Assembly: GCA_030648295.1 (NCBI GenBank)
Contig: JAUSID010000085.1
Span: 24,360 to 88,359, forward strand
Direction of reading: 5' to 3'
Source: Opitutaceae bacterium
Lineage (GTDB): Bacteria; Verrucomicrobiota; Verrucomicrobiia; Opitutales; Opitutaceae
DNA: 64,000 bases
Below, piece by piece: positions 25,534-35,193 of this stretch. Position numbers and translations under genes: made by a program. Position 1 is the first letter of the stretch; every line of letters begins with the position of its first letter. A model generated the notes under the pieces. That model was not told where the DNA came from. It ran no database searches and saw only the letters and a list, made by a program, of their open reading frames with translations.

Positions 25534-28500
25534 TCAGAACTGCCCGCGGACGCCGACCGTCCAGAACGCACCATAATCGGAGTGGCGGATCAGGATGTCG
25601 GTGCGGTTCGGGCCCCAATATGTGCGCTGCGGCCGGTTGAAGATGTTGCGCGCATTTACGAAAAACGTGGCGCGCGGGGAGAACCGGTAGCCCAACTGCA
25701 TGTCGTGCGCGGACCGCTCGCCGTTCATCGCCACCCAGCCGCGCGCGGTGGTGCTGGTGGAAACGGCGCCCGGACGGTAAATCGGCACCCAGACGAAATT
25801 CCAGCGGAAGGTGAACCCGCGCGGGTGATCGAAGGAGATGCCGCCGTTCGCCAGGTTTTCCGGCCGGCGGAAGTTCTCGTAATCGTCGAAGTGCAGCACC
25901 GTGTAGTTGCCGAACACCGACAGCCGCTTCCAGATTCCGGGCAGGAACACCATGTTCTGCCGGTAGCTGAATTCGACCGTGCTGACGTGCGCCTTGCCGA
26001 TGTTTTCGACGGTGGTGACGCGAAAGCCGCGAAGATCAAGCCCGTCCTGATTCGGGAAATCCTCGTCCGGATCCAGATCGTACCGGTTACTGCGAATCAG
26101 GTTCGTGATGTCGCGCCGCGAGCCCGAGACGGTGAAGAACCCGGCCCGCTTCGGGAAGTAGTACTCCGCACTGAAAAACAAGTTCCGGCCGTGCTCCGGC
26201 TGCAGACCCGGATTCGGTATGTTAGCGGTGGGCGGGATCACATCCTCGTTGACCGTCACTCCGCTGGCCAGATTGTTGAGGTTCGGCCGCGTGATGGAAT
26301 CATTGAACGAGGCGCGGAACACGATGTCGCTCGTCAGCCGGTACGTCGCGTGCAGGTACTTCAGCCAGGTGTGATAGTCCGAGGAGTTGACGGCATCGGT
26401 GCCGTATCGGGCTTGATAATACTCGGCTGTAGTGGTGGGGATGTTGGCCAGCGGGTTCCCGGTCAGGACCAACTTGGCGTAATTATCGCCGCGATCCGTC
26501 GGCCCGCGGGCTGAGCTGCGCGTTTTCTCCACGCGGACTCCCGGGGCGAGGTCAAACCTGGGCGTCACCTTCAGGATGAGCTGGCTGTAGGCGGAGTCGA
26601 TTTGCTCCTTGATGTCCCAGTGGTTCCGCAGGGCGAGGAGCAATTTCTGCTCATCCGAGGGCTGCACAAATCGTTCCGGGTGCGCGCCGAACTCTCGCGC
26701 CATCCAGAAGCGGTCGAGCGCGGGCAAGTCCTGCAGGTTGCCGCCGGCGAGATTCCCCACGCTGTAATGCGCCTCCGGGGTCCAGCGCTCGTCGCCGGTA
26801 TTCGGCAGTTGGTCGGGCCCAAGGTACGTGTACGACGGGTTGGCGGGTTGGAAGCGATCGACGTTTCGAATCTGTTCGCTGATGTCGCCACCCCACTTCA
26901 AGACCGCGGGGATTTTCCAGCTCTGCCACGAATAGCGCAGGTCGGTCTTGGCCGTCCATTTCTGGTCCTTGCCCGTATTGGTTCGCAGGTTCATCCGCGC
27001 GGGAAACGTGTAGTTCTCGAGCCGGCGCCAGTCCGGACCGGCCAGTTGGGTGATGTTGATCGCCTCATCGCCGCCGTTTTCCCGGTCCCAGCGGAGGGTG
27101 AGGCCGGGTAGCTGACTCGTGGTGGCGGTGTCGAAGAAACCCATTTCGACGGTGTGATAATAATTCGTGCTGCGCGACATCTGGGCCTGGGCGTCCGCGC
27201 GGAAGGCGCCGCGCCGGTAGGTGGCACCGAGCGCCGGAGTCACGGTCGCGCCGTGCTTGTTGAAGCCGTTCCCGCTGTAGAACTCCGACGTCGCGTTGGT
27301 CGACGTCTGGCTGTTGAGCGAGTATTCGACCGCGGGGTCCCGTGGGTCCGTCGCCAGCTGGCCGTTGATCGCATTGTTGAACCGCAGCGCGGCGTTCCGC
27401 TGGTAATTGCGGGCGGAATACGTGTTGTAGTCGATCCGGCCCCACACCATCACGTCGGGCGAGAGCTTGTAGTCGAGCCGCAGGTTATAATTTCCGCGGC
27501 TGGTGATCTTCGGCGCGTCGATCAGGGAAACGTTGTTGAGCCGCGGAATTTCGGTGGCGTTGTCGGACGCATCGTTATTGGCCGTGTAAGCATGGCTGAC
27601 GAGGTTCTGCTCGCCCATCGTCCGCGAGAAGCTCACGCCGGCAATCACGCCCAGTCGTTCGCGAAACACGTCGGAATACTCGAGCGACCCGTTGGGCTGG
27701 AGCTTGAAGAGCTTGCGATCGCTTGGTCCCGGCGTTCGCTGCAGCGTCGCCTGGTGCGAATTGATCCCCGTGCTGGCCGACCAGCGGACGAGCCGGCCTT
27801 TCCGGTCGAACGCGCCGCGGCTGCGGAGGTTGACCACGCCGGCGAGCGCACTGCCGGAGACGTCTGGCGTCGGGGTCTTGCTCAGTTCGACCGTTTCGAT
27901 GCTGGAAATAGAGAGCTGCTCGAACTCGAACGCCCTCCCGGTGCCGATGCTCGACGAGCCGGCGCTCGCGATCGGGGCGCCGTCCATCAGGATGGTCGCG
28001 TACTTCGGGTCGAGCCCGCCGATGCTGACCGTCCGGACGTCGGCGTCAACGTAGTCCAGCATCACGCCGGGCATCAGCTTCATGAATTCGCCGACATTGC
28101 CCTCGGAGACGTCACCGAAGGCGTCCGAGGCGACGACCTGCTTGATCTCGAGCGCGGACTTCTGCTCCTGGATGGCTTGGAAGTTGCCGTCGCGCTCCGT
28201 GGTCACCCGGAACTCGCCGAGCTTCACGACCGCATCGTCCGCTTTGCTGCCCATCGAGAAATCGCGGGTCACCGTCTGGCCGGCACCGACGAGCACGGTC
28301 GCTTCCGCGGGATCAAGTCCGGCATACGACACGACGAGCCGGGCATCGCCGGCGGGAACGCCCGTGAGCGTGTAAACGCCGCCTGATTCCGCCACCGTGG
28401 AAACGCTGGTGCCTGCGACCGTGACGGTGGCGCTGCGCAGATACTGGCCGGTCCCCTGGTTCAGGATCCGGCCGGTGATCGTGCCGGTGCCGGTTTGGGC

Positions 28501-28593
28501 CTGGATTGTGAGGGGGCTGGCGAGAACGAGAATAGCGCCGAGCGCGCCGAGCGCGGCGCGAATTTTTCCAAAACGCGGGATGAGGTATGGCAT
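25534..28593 (-). CDS. TonB-dependent receptor with carboxypeptidase-regulatory-like N-terminus
   Basis: 1019 residues. A signal peptide (residues 1-32, ending PLTIQAQ) is followed by a CarboxypepD_reg-like beta-sandwich (TGTITGRILNQGTGQYLRSA...VYTLTGVPAGDARL), then a plug with KQVVASDAFGDVSEGNVGEFMKLMPGV, ATILMDGAPIASAG and VELSKTPTPDVSGSALAGVVNL. The long barrel ends in Phe (GVRGQF). This architecture is very common in Opitutaceae and takes up large substrates, probably oligosaccharides. There is no SusD partner. It is divergent from the esterase-sulfatase cluster, consistent with import of its products (inference). Confidence 0.93.
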   Translation of the reverse strand: MPYLIPRFGKIRAALGALGAILVLASPLTIQAQTGTGTITGRILNQGTGQYLRSATVTVAGTSVSTVAESGGVYTLTGVPAGDARLVVSYAGLDPAEATVLVGAGQTVTRDFSMGSKADDAVVKLGEFRVTTERDGNFQAIQEQKSALEIKQVVASDAFGDVSEGNVGEFMKLMPGVMLDYVDADVRTVSIGGLDPKYATILMDGAPIASAGSSSIGTGRAFEFEQLSISSIETVELSKTPTPDVSGSALAGVVNLRSRGAFDRKGRLVRWSASTGINSHQATLQRTPGPSDRKLFKLQPNGSLEYSDVFRERLGVIAGVSFSRTMGEQNLVSHAYTANNDASDNATEIPRLNNVSLIDAPKITSRGNYNLRLDYKLSPDVMVWGRIDYNTYSARNYQRNAALRFNNAINGQLATDPRDPAVEYSLNSQTSTNATSEFYSGNGFNKHGATVTPALGATYRRGAFRADAQAQMSRSTNYYHTVEMGFFDTATTSQLPGLTLRWDRENGGDEAINITQLAGPDWRRLENYTFPARMNLRTNTGKDQKWTAKTDLRYSWQSWKIPAVLKWGGDISEQIRNVDRFQPANPSYTYLGPDQLPNTGDERWTPEAHYSVGNLAGGNLQDLPALDRFWMAREFGAHPERFVQPSDEQKLLLALRNHWDIKEQIDSAYSQLILKVTPRFDLAPGVRVEKTRSSARGPTDRGDNYAKLVLTGNPLANIPTTTAEYYQARYGTDAVNSSDYHTWLKYLHATYRLTSDIVFRASFNDSITRPNLNNLASGVTVNEDVIPPTANIPNPGLQPEHGRNLFFSAEYYFPKRAGFFTVSGSRRDITNLIRSNRYDLDPDEDFPNQDGLDLRGFRVTTVENIGKAHVSTVEFSYRQNMVFLPGIWKRLSVFGNYTVLHFDDYENFRRPENLANGGISFDHPRGFTFRWNFVWVPIYRPGAVSTSTTARGWVAMNGERSAHDMQLGYRFSPRATFFVNARNIFNRPQRTYWGPNRTDILIRHSDYGAFWTVGVRGQF

Positions 28594-28794
28594 GGTGGTA
28601 GTTCAGTCAGGGTTTGGTGAAAGAATCGGAAACCGTGGCGGCGGAGTCCGTCGCTTGGGCGAGGGCGGCGGGGCGCGACCGCGTTTACAGGGTAGACGGC
28701 GGTCGTGTTGTCAGGCTAACAGCGGCGAGCCGAAGTCAACCTCGGGCCAAAGACAACAGATCAATGAACCCTAGGATTGATCCCTCGAATGACG

Positions 28795-28822
28795 CCTGGG
28801 AGCGCGGGCGTCCCGCCCGCAA
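28795..28822. repeat. GCGGGCG..CGCCCGC module (copy c)
   Basis: Inverted orientation relative to copies a and b, starting CCTGGGAGCGCGGGCG. Confidence 0.85.
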
Positions 28823-28870
28823 TTGAGTTCCCTGTCGGTGGTGCGGTGTCGCGCCGAACGAATCGGGAGG

Positions 28871-28934
28871 TGCAATGGCCGAACGGCGGCGCCTCCGAAG
28901 GATTTGTGCTGGTCGTGTAGAGGCGGCCATTGCA
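28871..28934. repeat. Inverted repeat TGCAATGGCCG
   Basis: Perfect 11-base arms at 28871-28881 and 28924-28934 with a 42-base centre. Confidence 0.75.
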
Positions 28935-29058
28935 TCTTCGGTCCGCAGTCGGTCGCCGCACGCTGCAACTGGCATTGAGCGGAAGCAGCGCAACGGTTTC
29001 GAAGCCGGCTGTCCATTTACCGATCGATCTAAATTTTTCGGTTCCCCCCCGACTCCCC

Positions 29059-30000
29059 ATGAAAAGTCCTCAACTGCTCGTTCGCGGCATCGTGCTCGCG
29101 TCGCTTCTCCTCGGCTCGGTGCCGGCGACGGTCCTGGCCCAGCAATCGAAAAAAGCCGCGCCGGTGCGGCCCGCGCCAGATCTCACGGACGTCAGTTACG
29201 GTCCGCACGAGCGGAATATCCTCGATCTGTGGAAAGCGAAATCGAGCAAGCCAACACCACTGGTGGTGTTCATCCACGGCGGAGGCTTCCGCGCCGGCGG
29301 GAAGGAAAATATTTCCGTGCCGATGCTCCAGCAACTACTGGCGCGGGGCATCACCGTCATGGCGATCAACTACCGGTTGTCGCCCCAGGTCAGCTTCCCC
29401 GCGCATTACATGGATTCGGCGCGGGCGATCCAGTTCGCCCGCACGAAGGCGAAGGAGTGGAACATCGATCCGAAGCGCATCGGCGCGACGGGCGGCTCGG
29501 CCGGCGCCGGCACGTCGCTCTGGATCGGTTTCCACGATGAGATGGCTGTTCCGAAGAGCGCGGATCCGGTGCTGCGGCAGTCGACGCGACTTACCTGCAT
29601 GGCGGTGATCGGCGCGCAGAGCAGTTACGATCCGCGGGATATCACCAAATGGGTCGGCGCGTCGGCAGCCGAGCATCCGGCGTTGTTGCCATTCTTCGGC
29701 GTGAAACCGGAGGAGCGCGACACCCCGAAGGCGCACAAGATTTACGAGGCGGCATCCGCGATCAACTACCTGACGCGCGACGATCCGCCGGTGTATGCCT
29801 ACTATTCAGAAGGACGCGTGCTCCCCGCCACTGCGAAGGCAGGGCAGGGAATTCACCACATCAACTTCGGGCTGCGACTGAAGGAGAGGATGGATGCGCT
29901 TGGCATCGAGTGCACCGTTCGGCATCGCGATGAAGGCGCGAAGCCCGACGAGGAAATCGTTGCGTTCTTCGTCAAGCACCTGAAACCGGCCGGCGCGTAG
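29059..30000 (+). CDS. Secreted alpha/beta-hydrolase (esterase/lipase family)
   Basis: 313 residues from ATG 29059, which gives a signal peptide ([20 protein letters not shown]...VLAQ). The oxyanion hole is [13 protein letters not shown] (about residue 73) and the nucleophile elbow is GGSAGAG with Ser about 147. A conserved YRLSP follows the oxyanion strand, and the catalytic His is probably in the last 30 residues ([11 protein letters not shown]). These features fit the hormone-sensitive-lipase/BD-FAE group, which includes carbohydrate de-acetylases. Next to four sulfatases it probably removes ester groups from a polysaccharide (inference). Confidence 0.87.
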   Translation: MKSPQLLVRGIVLASLLLGSVPATVLAQQSKKAAPVRPAPDLTDVSYGPHERNILDLWKAKSSKPTPLVVFIHGGGFRAGGKENISVPMLQQLLARGITVMAINYRLSPQVSFPAHYMDSARAIQFARTKAKEWNIDPKRIGATGGSAGAGTSLWIGFHDEMAVPKSADPVLRQSTRLTCMAVIGAQSSYDPRDITKWVGASAAEHPALLPFFGVKPEERDTPKAHKIYEAASAINYLTRDDPPVYAYYSEGRVLPATAKAGQGIHHINFGLRLKERMDALGIECTVRHRDEGAKPDEEIVAFFVKHLKPAGA

Positions 30001-30018
30001 CAGCCGTGAGGAGGCTGG
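29997..30018. repeat. Arm of the GTAGCAGCCGAGG repeat family at the esterase stop
   Basis: The esterase TAG is part of GTAGCAGCCGTGAGGAGG, an arm of the dispersed family. Confidence 0.65.
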
Positions 30019-30104
30019 CAACTGCACCTCGCACCTCGCTCAACCGCTTCGTCACCTCAGCGGTCACGAACAGACCAAACTGGAACTCATGTGAACCGTT
30101 CCCC

Positions 30105-30130
30105 GGGGAGCGCGGGCATCCTGCCCGCAA
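30105..30130. repeat. GCGGGCG..CGCCCGC module (copy d, degenerate)
   Basis: GGGGAGCGCGGGCATCCTG followed by CCCGCAA; two changes from the consensus. Confidence 0.75.
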
Positions 30131-30182
30131 TTTCCCGAATGCGGCCGGGTGCAAAGTGAGCTCGGATCGAAGTGGTATCCTT

Positions 30183-30210
30183 CCTGGGAGCGCGGGCGTC
30201 TCGCCCGCAA
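30183..30210. repeat. GCGGGCG..CGCCCGC module (copy e)
   Basis: CCTGGGAGCGCGGGCGTC followed by TCGCCCGCAA. Confidence 0.85.
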
Positions 30211-30282
30211 TTTCTATTGCCGGCCGAACGCCGCGCTCACGCTCCAAAATCACGGGCGGGACGCCCGTGCCACACCCAATCC

Positions 30283-30335
30283 CCAGCCTCGTCACCTCAG
30301 CTGCTACAACCCCAGCCTCGTGACCTCGGCTGCTA
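30283..30335. repeat. Two direct arms of the GTAGCAGCCGAGG family
   Basis: CCAGCCTCGTCACCTCAG..GCTAC at 30283-30307 and CCAGCCTCGTGACCTCGG..GCTA at 30312-30335, directly repeated just before the sulfatase ATG at 30349. Confidence 0.83.
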
Positions 30336-30348
30336 ACAAACCCTTTCC

Positions 30349-31791
30349 ATGAAACGCATACTTCTCCCCCTGCTGTACTGTCTCCTATTCGGTTTCTCTT
30401 TCGCGGCGCAGCCGGCATCGCGGCCCAACATCATCTTCATCCTCGCGGATGATCTCGGGTGGGGCGATCTCAGCTGCTACGGCAACACGTTTCTCAAGAC
30501 GCCGAACCTGGATCGGCTCGCACAACGCGGCACGCTCTTCACCAACTTCTACGTGAACGGCTCCGTCTGTTCGCCGAGCCGTTGCGCCTTCTTCACCTCG
30601 CAGTATCCCGCCCGTCACCGGATTCACGGGCATTACGCGACCCCCGAGCAGAATACCGCGCGCGGCATGTCGCAGTTCCTCGACCCGAAAGTGCCGAACA
30701 TCGCGACGACCATGAAGCAGGCCGGCTACGCGACCGCGCACGTCGGCAAATGGCACCTTGGGAGCAATTCCGGTGGGCCGCAGCCCGGCGCCTACGGCTT
30801 CGACTTCGTCGGCTCCGGCGAGACTGGCGGCGCGGACGTTTCGAAGAGCGATCCCTATTATCGCGCGAAATCGACCGAGCTGTTCGTCAACGAAGCGCTG
30901 CGTTTCATCCAGGGTCGCGGCGACAAGCCGTTTTACCTCCAGCTCTGGACGCTCGTGCCGCATGCGACGCTGAACCCGACGCCCGAGCAGATGAAACCGT
31001 TCGAACGGTTCAGCAATCCCAACATCCCGCACAAGAGCGCGCGGACGGTTTACTACGCGAGCGTGAGCGAACTGGACACGCAAATCGGGCGGCTGCTCGA
31101 TCAGCTGGAGAAGCTCGGGCTCGCCGACAATACGGTCGTGTTCTTCAGCAGCGACAACGGTCCGGAGGAAATCTTCATCGGCAACGCCGGGCACAGCGGC
31201 GTCGGCTCGCCCGGTCCGTTTCGCGGCCGGAAGCGCAGCCTCTACGAGGGCGGCGTGCGCGAGCCGTTTATCGTGCGCTGGCCAGGGAAAATTCCGGCCG
31301 GCCGAATCGATGACACTTCGGTTCTGGCCGGGGTCGATTTACTGCCCACGGTCTGTCGCCTCACCGGTGTGCCCATGCCGGTGGGCCACGTCTCGGATGG
31401 CGAGGATGCGAGCGACATCCTGTTCGGCCGCCCGCGCGTGCGCACGCGGCCGCTGATGTGGGAGTGGCGGTTCAACATCGCCGGCCACGTGTGGAACCGC
31501 AGCCCGCAGCTCGCGATCCGCGAGGGCGACTGGAAGCTGCTGATGAACCCGGACCGCTCACGCGTGGAGCTCTACGACATTCCGCGCGACCCGATGCAGG
31601 TCGGCAACGTCGCGTCCGCGCATCCCGACATTGTCGCGCGTCTCTCGGCCAAAATCCTCGCGTGGCAAAAGGATCTTCCGCCTGGCCCGCTCGACGCGAC
31701 GGCGGGCAGGAACGATTATCCGTGGCCGGGAAAGGAACCATCCACCGCCACCGAGCCGCTCGCGAAGAAGAAGGGCAAGAAGGCAAAGTGA
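30349..31791 (+). CDS. Secreted sulfatase, first of a four-gene cluster
   Basis: 480 residues. Signal peptide MKRILLPLLYCLLFGFSFAA. ADDLGWGDLSCYGN binds the metal; CSPSR carries the formylglycine Cys (about 74); GKWHLGSN, VPHATLNP, SSDNGPEE and RSLYEGGVREPF complete the active site. The C-terminus is lysine-rich (LAKKKGKKAK), a trait shared with neighbouring sulfatases. Exported sulfate-ester hydrolase; substrate unknown. The start follows AAACCCTTTCC without a Shine-Dalgarno. The next sulfatase begins 98 bases downstream, so they may be co-transcribed. Confidence 0.94.
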   Translation: MKRILLPLLYCLLFGFSFAAQPASRPNIIFILADDLGWGDLSCYGNTFLKTPNLDRLAQRGTLFTNFYVNGSVCSPSRCAFFTSQYPARHRIHGHYATPEQNTARGMSQFLDPKVPNIATTMKQAGYATAHVGKWHLGSNSGGPQPGAYGFDFVGSGETGGADVSKSDPYYRAKSTELFVNEALRFIQGRGDKPFYLQLWTLVPHATLNPTPEQMKPFERFSNPNIPHKSARTVYYASVSELDTQIGRLLDQLEKLGLADNTVVFFSSDNGPEEIFIGNAGHSGVGSPGPFRGRKRSLYEGGVREPFIVRWPGKIPAGRIDDTSVLAGVDLLPTVCRLTGVPMPVGHVSDGEDASDILFGRPRVRTRPLMWEWRFNIAGHVWNRSPQLAIREGDWKLLMNPDRSRVELYDIPRDPMQVGNVASAHPDIVARLSAKILAWQKDLPPGPLDATAGRNDYPWPGKEPSTATEPLAKKKGKKAK

Positions 31792-31889
31792 GGGGCGGCG
31801 CCCCGCGCGTTTTTAACGTAATACGTTTCGTCTTGCGGATTTCAACGCGCTCGCCAGCGCTCCTCCTCCAATCCAGTTTGCAGGTCTTC

Positions 31890-33248
31890 ATGAGATTTTT
31901 CCGGCTCGCCGCCCTGTCGCTTCTCGTCTTCCCGCTCGGAGCTTCGGCGGCCCAGCCCGCCGCGAAGCCCAACGTCCTCATCTTCTACCTCGACGACATG
32001 GGCTGGGCGCAGCCGGGCGTTTACGGCGGCAAACTCGCGCCGACTCCGGCGATGGACGCGATTGCGCGCAACGGCGTGCGCTTCACCGATGGATACGTGT
32101 CCGCGTGCGTCTGCGGGCCGAGCCGCGTCGGGCTGATGACGGGCCGCTACCAGGCGCGGTCCGGACATGACGCCAATGGCAATCGCGACGGCCGCGAACT
32201 CGTCGTCAGCGAAACGACGCTGGCGCAGCGGATGAAGGCGGCGGGTTACACCACCGGGATTGTCGGCAAGTGGCATCTCGGCGACACCAACGAAAAATTC
32301 ATGCCCGCCTCGCGCGGCTTCGATTACGCCGTCGGCACGCTCGGCAATATTGGCGAGGGCACCGGTCCCTCGTATTTCCGCGGGAACGAAAAGGTCGAGG
32401 ACCTGCCCGGTGCGCCCGTGACGTCTCCAGTTTATCGTGACCAAGCGGTGAAGTTCATCAGTGCGAACCGCGGCCAGCCCTGGTTTCTCTATGTCGCGTT
32501 CAACGCGGTGCACACGCCGCATGTCGCCTCGCCGCACTGGCTCGCGAAATTCAATCACCTCGAGGGCCGCGTGAAGAACTACGCGGCGAACATCGCCGAG
32601 GCGGACGAGGCAATTGGGGTGGTAATGACGAAGCTGCGCGAACTCGGACGCGAGGAAAACACGCTGGTATTCTGCATCAGCGACAACGGCGGCGCCTCGG
32701 CCGATGCCGAGATGGGCGGGCTGCGCGGGCGCAAGTGGTATGTCTGGGAAGGTGGTGTGCGCGTGACCTGGATGGCGCAGTGGAAGGGACGGATTCCCGC
32801 CGGCCGGGTCAGTCATCAGCCGGTGATTCAGCTCGACGTGCTGCCGACGGCGCTCGCCGCTGCGGGCGTGCAAACGCAACCGGCTTGGCAGCTCGATGGT
32901 GTGAACCTGCTGCCACTGCTCGAAGGCAAGGCGCCGGCCCTGGCCCCGCGCGAGCTGTATTTCCGTTTCGGGGTGCAGTATGCCGTGCGGCAGGGCGACT
33001 GGAAACTCGTCAAGGCTTCGGGTGACATGGTCCCGATGCTGGTGAACCTTGCCCGTGACCCCGGCGAGAAGACGGATCTCGCCGCCCAGGAGCCGGAAAA
33101 GGCTCGCGCGCTGCAGGCGCTCTTCGATCAATGGAATGCCACCATGTCGCCGCCGCGCTGGGAGGATCGCCGCTGGGACGGCCACGAGCAGCATCAGATT
33201 GACAAGCGCGCGAAAATGAAGGGCGAAGGAACGAAGCGAAAGAAATGA
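31890..33248 (+). CDS. Secreted sulfatase, second of the cluster
   Basis: 452 residues from ATG 31890, chosen for its signal peptide (MRFFRLAALSLLVFPLGASA); the open frame upstream overlaps the previous gene and is ignored. LDDMGWAQPGVYGG, CGPSR (Cys about 75; Gly in the second position is less common), GKWHLGDT, AVHTPHVA, ISDNGGAS and KWYVWEGGVRVTW make a complete active site. It ends in the basic tail KMKGEGTKRKK. Its TGA overlaps the ATG of the next sulfatase (ATGA), so the two are translationally coupled. Confidence 0.93.
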   Translation: MRFFRLAALSLLVFPLGASAAQPAAKPNVLIFYLDDMGWAQPGVYGGKLAPTPAMDAIARNGVRFTDGYVSACVCGPSRVGLMTGRYQARSGHDANGNRDGRELVVSETTLAQRMKAAGYTTGIVGKWHLGDTNEKFMPASRGFDYAVGTLGNIGEGTGPSYFRGNEKVEDLPGAPVTSPVYRDQAVKFISANRGQPWFLYVAFNAVHTPHVASPHWLAKFNHLEGRVKNYAANIAEADEAIGVVMTKLRELGREENTLVFCISDNGGASADAEMGGLRGRKWYVWEGGVRVTWMAQWKGRIPAGRVSHQPVIQLDVLPTALAAAGVQTQPAWQLDGVNLLPLLEGKAPALAPRELYFRFGVQYAVRQGDWKLVKASGDMVPMLVNLARDPGEKTDLAAQEPEKARALQALFDQWNATMSPPRWEDRRWDGHEQHQIDKRAKMKGEGTKRKK

Positions 33249-34885
33249 ACGCCACCGCCCGCTGTATCCACTTTATGTCAACGATGAATCGCCTTCCCCC
33301 CTTCCTTTTCGCGCTGCTGCTGAGCTTGGGATATGGATTGACCGCCCCTGCCCATGCTGCCGCTCCGGCGCGGAAACCCAACGTGCTCATGTTTCTCGTC
33401 GACGACATGGGATGGATGGATTGCGGCGTGTATGGCTCGAAGTATTACGAGACGCCGAACATGGATCGCTTCGCGCAACGCGCGATGCGGTTCACCGATG
33501 CCTACGCGACGCCGCTGTGCTCGCCGACGCGTGCCACCATCCTCTCTGGGAAATACACCGCGCGGCACGGCACCACGACGGCAAGCGGCCACATGCCGCC
33601 GCAGCCGCCGGGCCATGTCTTCCTGCCCGAGACGGCGCCGGCGAATCGCGCGGTCATCACGCCGGAGAGCAAGAACTACCTCGATCCGGCGGAGTATACG
33701 CTGGCGGAGGCGCTGCGCGATGCGGGCTGGCGCACGGGCCACATCGGCAAATGGCACCTCGGCCTGACCGAGCCGTACTGGCCGGAGAAGCACGGTTTCG
33801 ATCACGCGGTGCACGCGCATCCGGATCCCGGACCGCCGAGTTATTTTTCGCCCTACGGCTTCCGCGAATTCCAGTCGTACCAGGATGGTCCGCCCGGCGA
33901 GTACATCACCGACCGGCTGACGGACGAGGCGATCCAATTCATCGAGTCGAATCGCGAGCGTCCCTTCTTCCTCGATCTGTGGCACCATGGCGTCCACGGC
34001 CCGTGGGGACACAAGCCCGAATACACGAAGCAATTCATGGCGAAGAAGGATCCGACCGGCCGGCAGCACAACCCGATCATGGCGTCGATGCTCAAGAGCG
34101 TGGACGAGAGTTTCGGCCGGATCCTGGACACGCTGGATCGACTGAAGCTGACGGAAAACACGATCGTGATCTTCTACTCGGACAATGGCGGCAACACGCA
34201 CAGCAACACGCCGGAGGACAGCCGGGCGAAGGCGGTGGGCAAACTGGCGGAGGAGCGGCTGAAGGACTGGCGCAAGTGGGCCGGCGACGAACCGCCGACC
34301 AACAATACGCCGTTGCGCGACGGCAAGGGGACGCTCTACGAGGGCGGCGTGCGCGTGCCGCTGATGTGGTCATGGCCGGGCGTGGTGAAACCCGGAACCG
34401 TTTCGGGCGAGGTGGTCGGCGCGGTTGACCTGTATCCGACGATTCTGGACGCCGTCGGGGTCCAGCGCCCGGGGCAGCAGAAGCTCGACGGCGTGAGCTA
34501 CGTGCCGGTGCTGAAGACGGGCGCGAAGCTGAATCGCACGGCGTATTTCCAATACTTCCCGCATGGCAATGCCGGCAAGGCGCCCGGCGTCACCGTGCGC
34601 TCGGGTGATTTCAAGCTCATCCGCTGGTTCGAAACCAACGCGAAGGCGCCGGAAAAATACGAGCTCTACAACCTGCGCGAGGATCTCGGCGAGTCGAGGA
34701 ACCTCGCCGGCAAAATGCCGGCGAAGGTGAAGGAACTCGATATGCTGATCGACGGGTTCCTAAAGGACACGAACGCGACCTACCCGAGACCAAATCCGGC
34801 GTATCGTCCCGGAGCCGCCGGCGAAGGCAAAGCGGGGGCGGCCGGCGACCCGGCAGCGAAGAAGAAAAAGAAAAAGGCGGAGTGA
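33245..34885 (+). CDS. Secreted sulfatase, third of the cluster
   Basis: 546 residues from ATG 33245, which overlaps the previous stop; ATG 33284 (MNRLPPFLFALLLSLGYG) would give a shorter, cleaner signal peptide. VDDMGWMDCGVYGS, CSPTR (Cys about 92), GKWHLGLT, HHGVHGPWGH, YSDNGGNT and KGTLYEGGVRVPL are all present. A long insert with FLPETAPANRAVITPESK follows the Cys motif. The C-terminus is Gly/Ala-rich and ends AAKKKKKKAE. Exported sulfate-ester hydrolase with unknown substrate. Confidence 0.93.
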   Translation: MNATARCIHFMSTMNRLPPFLFALLLSLGYGLTAPAHAAAPARKPNVLMFLVDDMGWMDCGVYGSKYYETPNMDRFAQRAMRFTDAYATPLCSPTRATILSGKYTARHGTTTASGHMPPQPPGHVFLPETAPANRAVITPESKNYLDPAEYTLAEALRDAGWRTGHIGKWHLGLTEPYWPEKHGFDHAVHAHPDPGPPSYFSPYGFREFQSYQDGPPGEYITDRLTDEAIQFIESNRERPFFLDLWHHGVHGPWGHKPEYTKQFMAKKDPTGRQHNPIMASMLKSVDESFGRILDTLDRLKLTENTIVIFYSDNGGNTHSNTPEDSRAKAVGKLAEERLKDWRKWAGDEPPTNNTPLRDGKGTLYEGGVRVPLMWSWPGVVKPGTVSGEVVGAVDLYPTILDAVGVQRPGQQKLDGVSYVPVLKTGAKLNRTAYFQYFPHGNAGKAPGVTVRSGDFKLIRWFETNAKAPEKYELYNLREDLGESRNLAGKMPAKVKELDMLIDGFLKDTNATYPRPNPAYRPGAAGEGKAGAAGDPAAKKKKKKAE

Positions 34886-35193
34886 TCGGGTGCGGCGCAG
34901 GCATGGTCACTGAACTGATGTTAAACAGCGGGCTTGCGCCGCGGGGCAAGGAGCGAGGAGCAGAGAGCAGAACCTGAGAATTTCGAAGATGTGAAATGCG
35001 TGAGGTGTAGGTGGCCATTTGTCATCTAATAGATGACATCCGCAATTGGGCGTCCCTGCGGAACGCGGCGGCATTTGTCATCTATTAGATGACAAGTGCG
35101 GTGTGAGTTCAAAGCCAGGCCGCCAGTTTGCCGGTCGTGGCGGAGCGCGTTGACCTCAGGGCGCTTTCGGGCGTTTGCTCCGTCGCCCTCATC
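34886..35193. other. Intergenic region with paired palindromes
   Basis: 308 bases between two sulfatase genes. It contains two opposed copies of the TGTCATCTA palindrome (35019-35039, 35075-35095) and no gene. Confidence 0.7.
35019..35095. repeat. Pair of TGTCATCTAATAGATGACA palindromes
   Basis: TGTCATCTAATAGATGACA at 35020 and the reverse orientation TGTCATCTATTAGATGACA at 35076, 56 bases apart. The odd central base shows they are inverted to each other. Two more copies lie at 46192-46270. Confidence 0.93.

Larger units (their letters stand above)
28594..29058. other. Divergent intergenic region with hairpins
   Basis: 465 bases between the TonB receptor and esterase genes. It holds the GCGGGCG module at 28795 and an inverted repeat at 28871-28934. 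No gene was recognised. Confidence 0.6.
30001..30348. other. Repeat-packed intergenic region before the sulfatase cluster
   Basis: 348 bases with two GCGGGCG modules (30105-30130, 30183-30210), a CACGGGCGGGACGCCCGTG hairpin at 30251, and two arms of the GTAGCAGC family (30283-30335). No gene. Confidence 0.75.

Noticed and set aside
25191..25640. Short open frames reading LPRHCGRDARAPRADR, GSAGVSPA and similar
   Set aside because: These are translations of the GCGGGCG module and REP-like hairpins and recur wherever the repeats occur.
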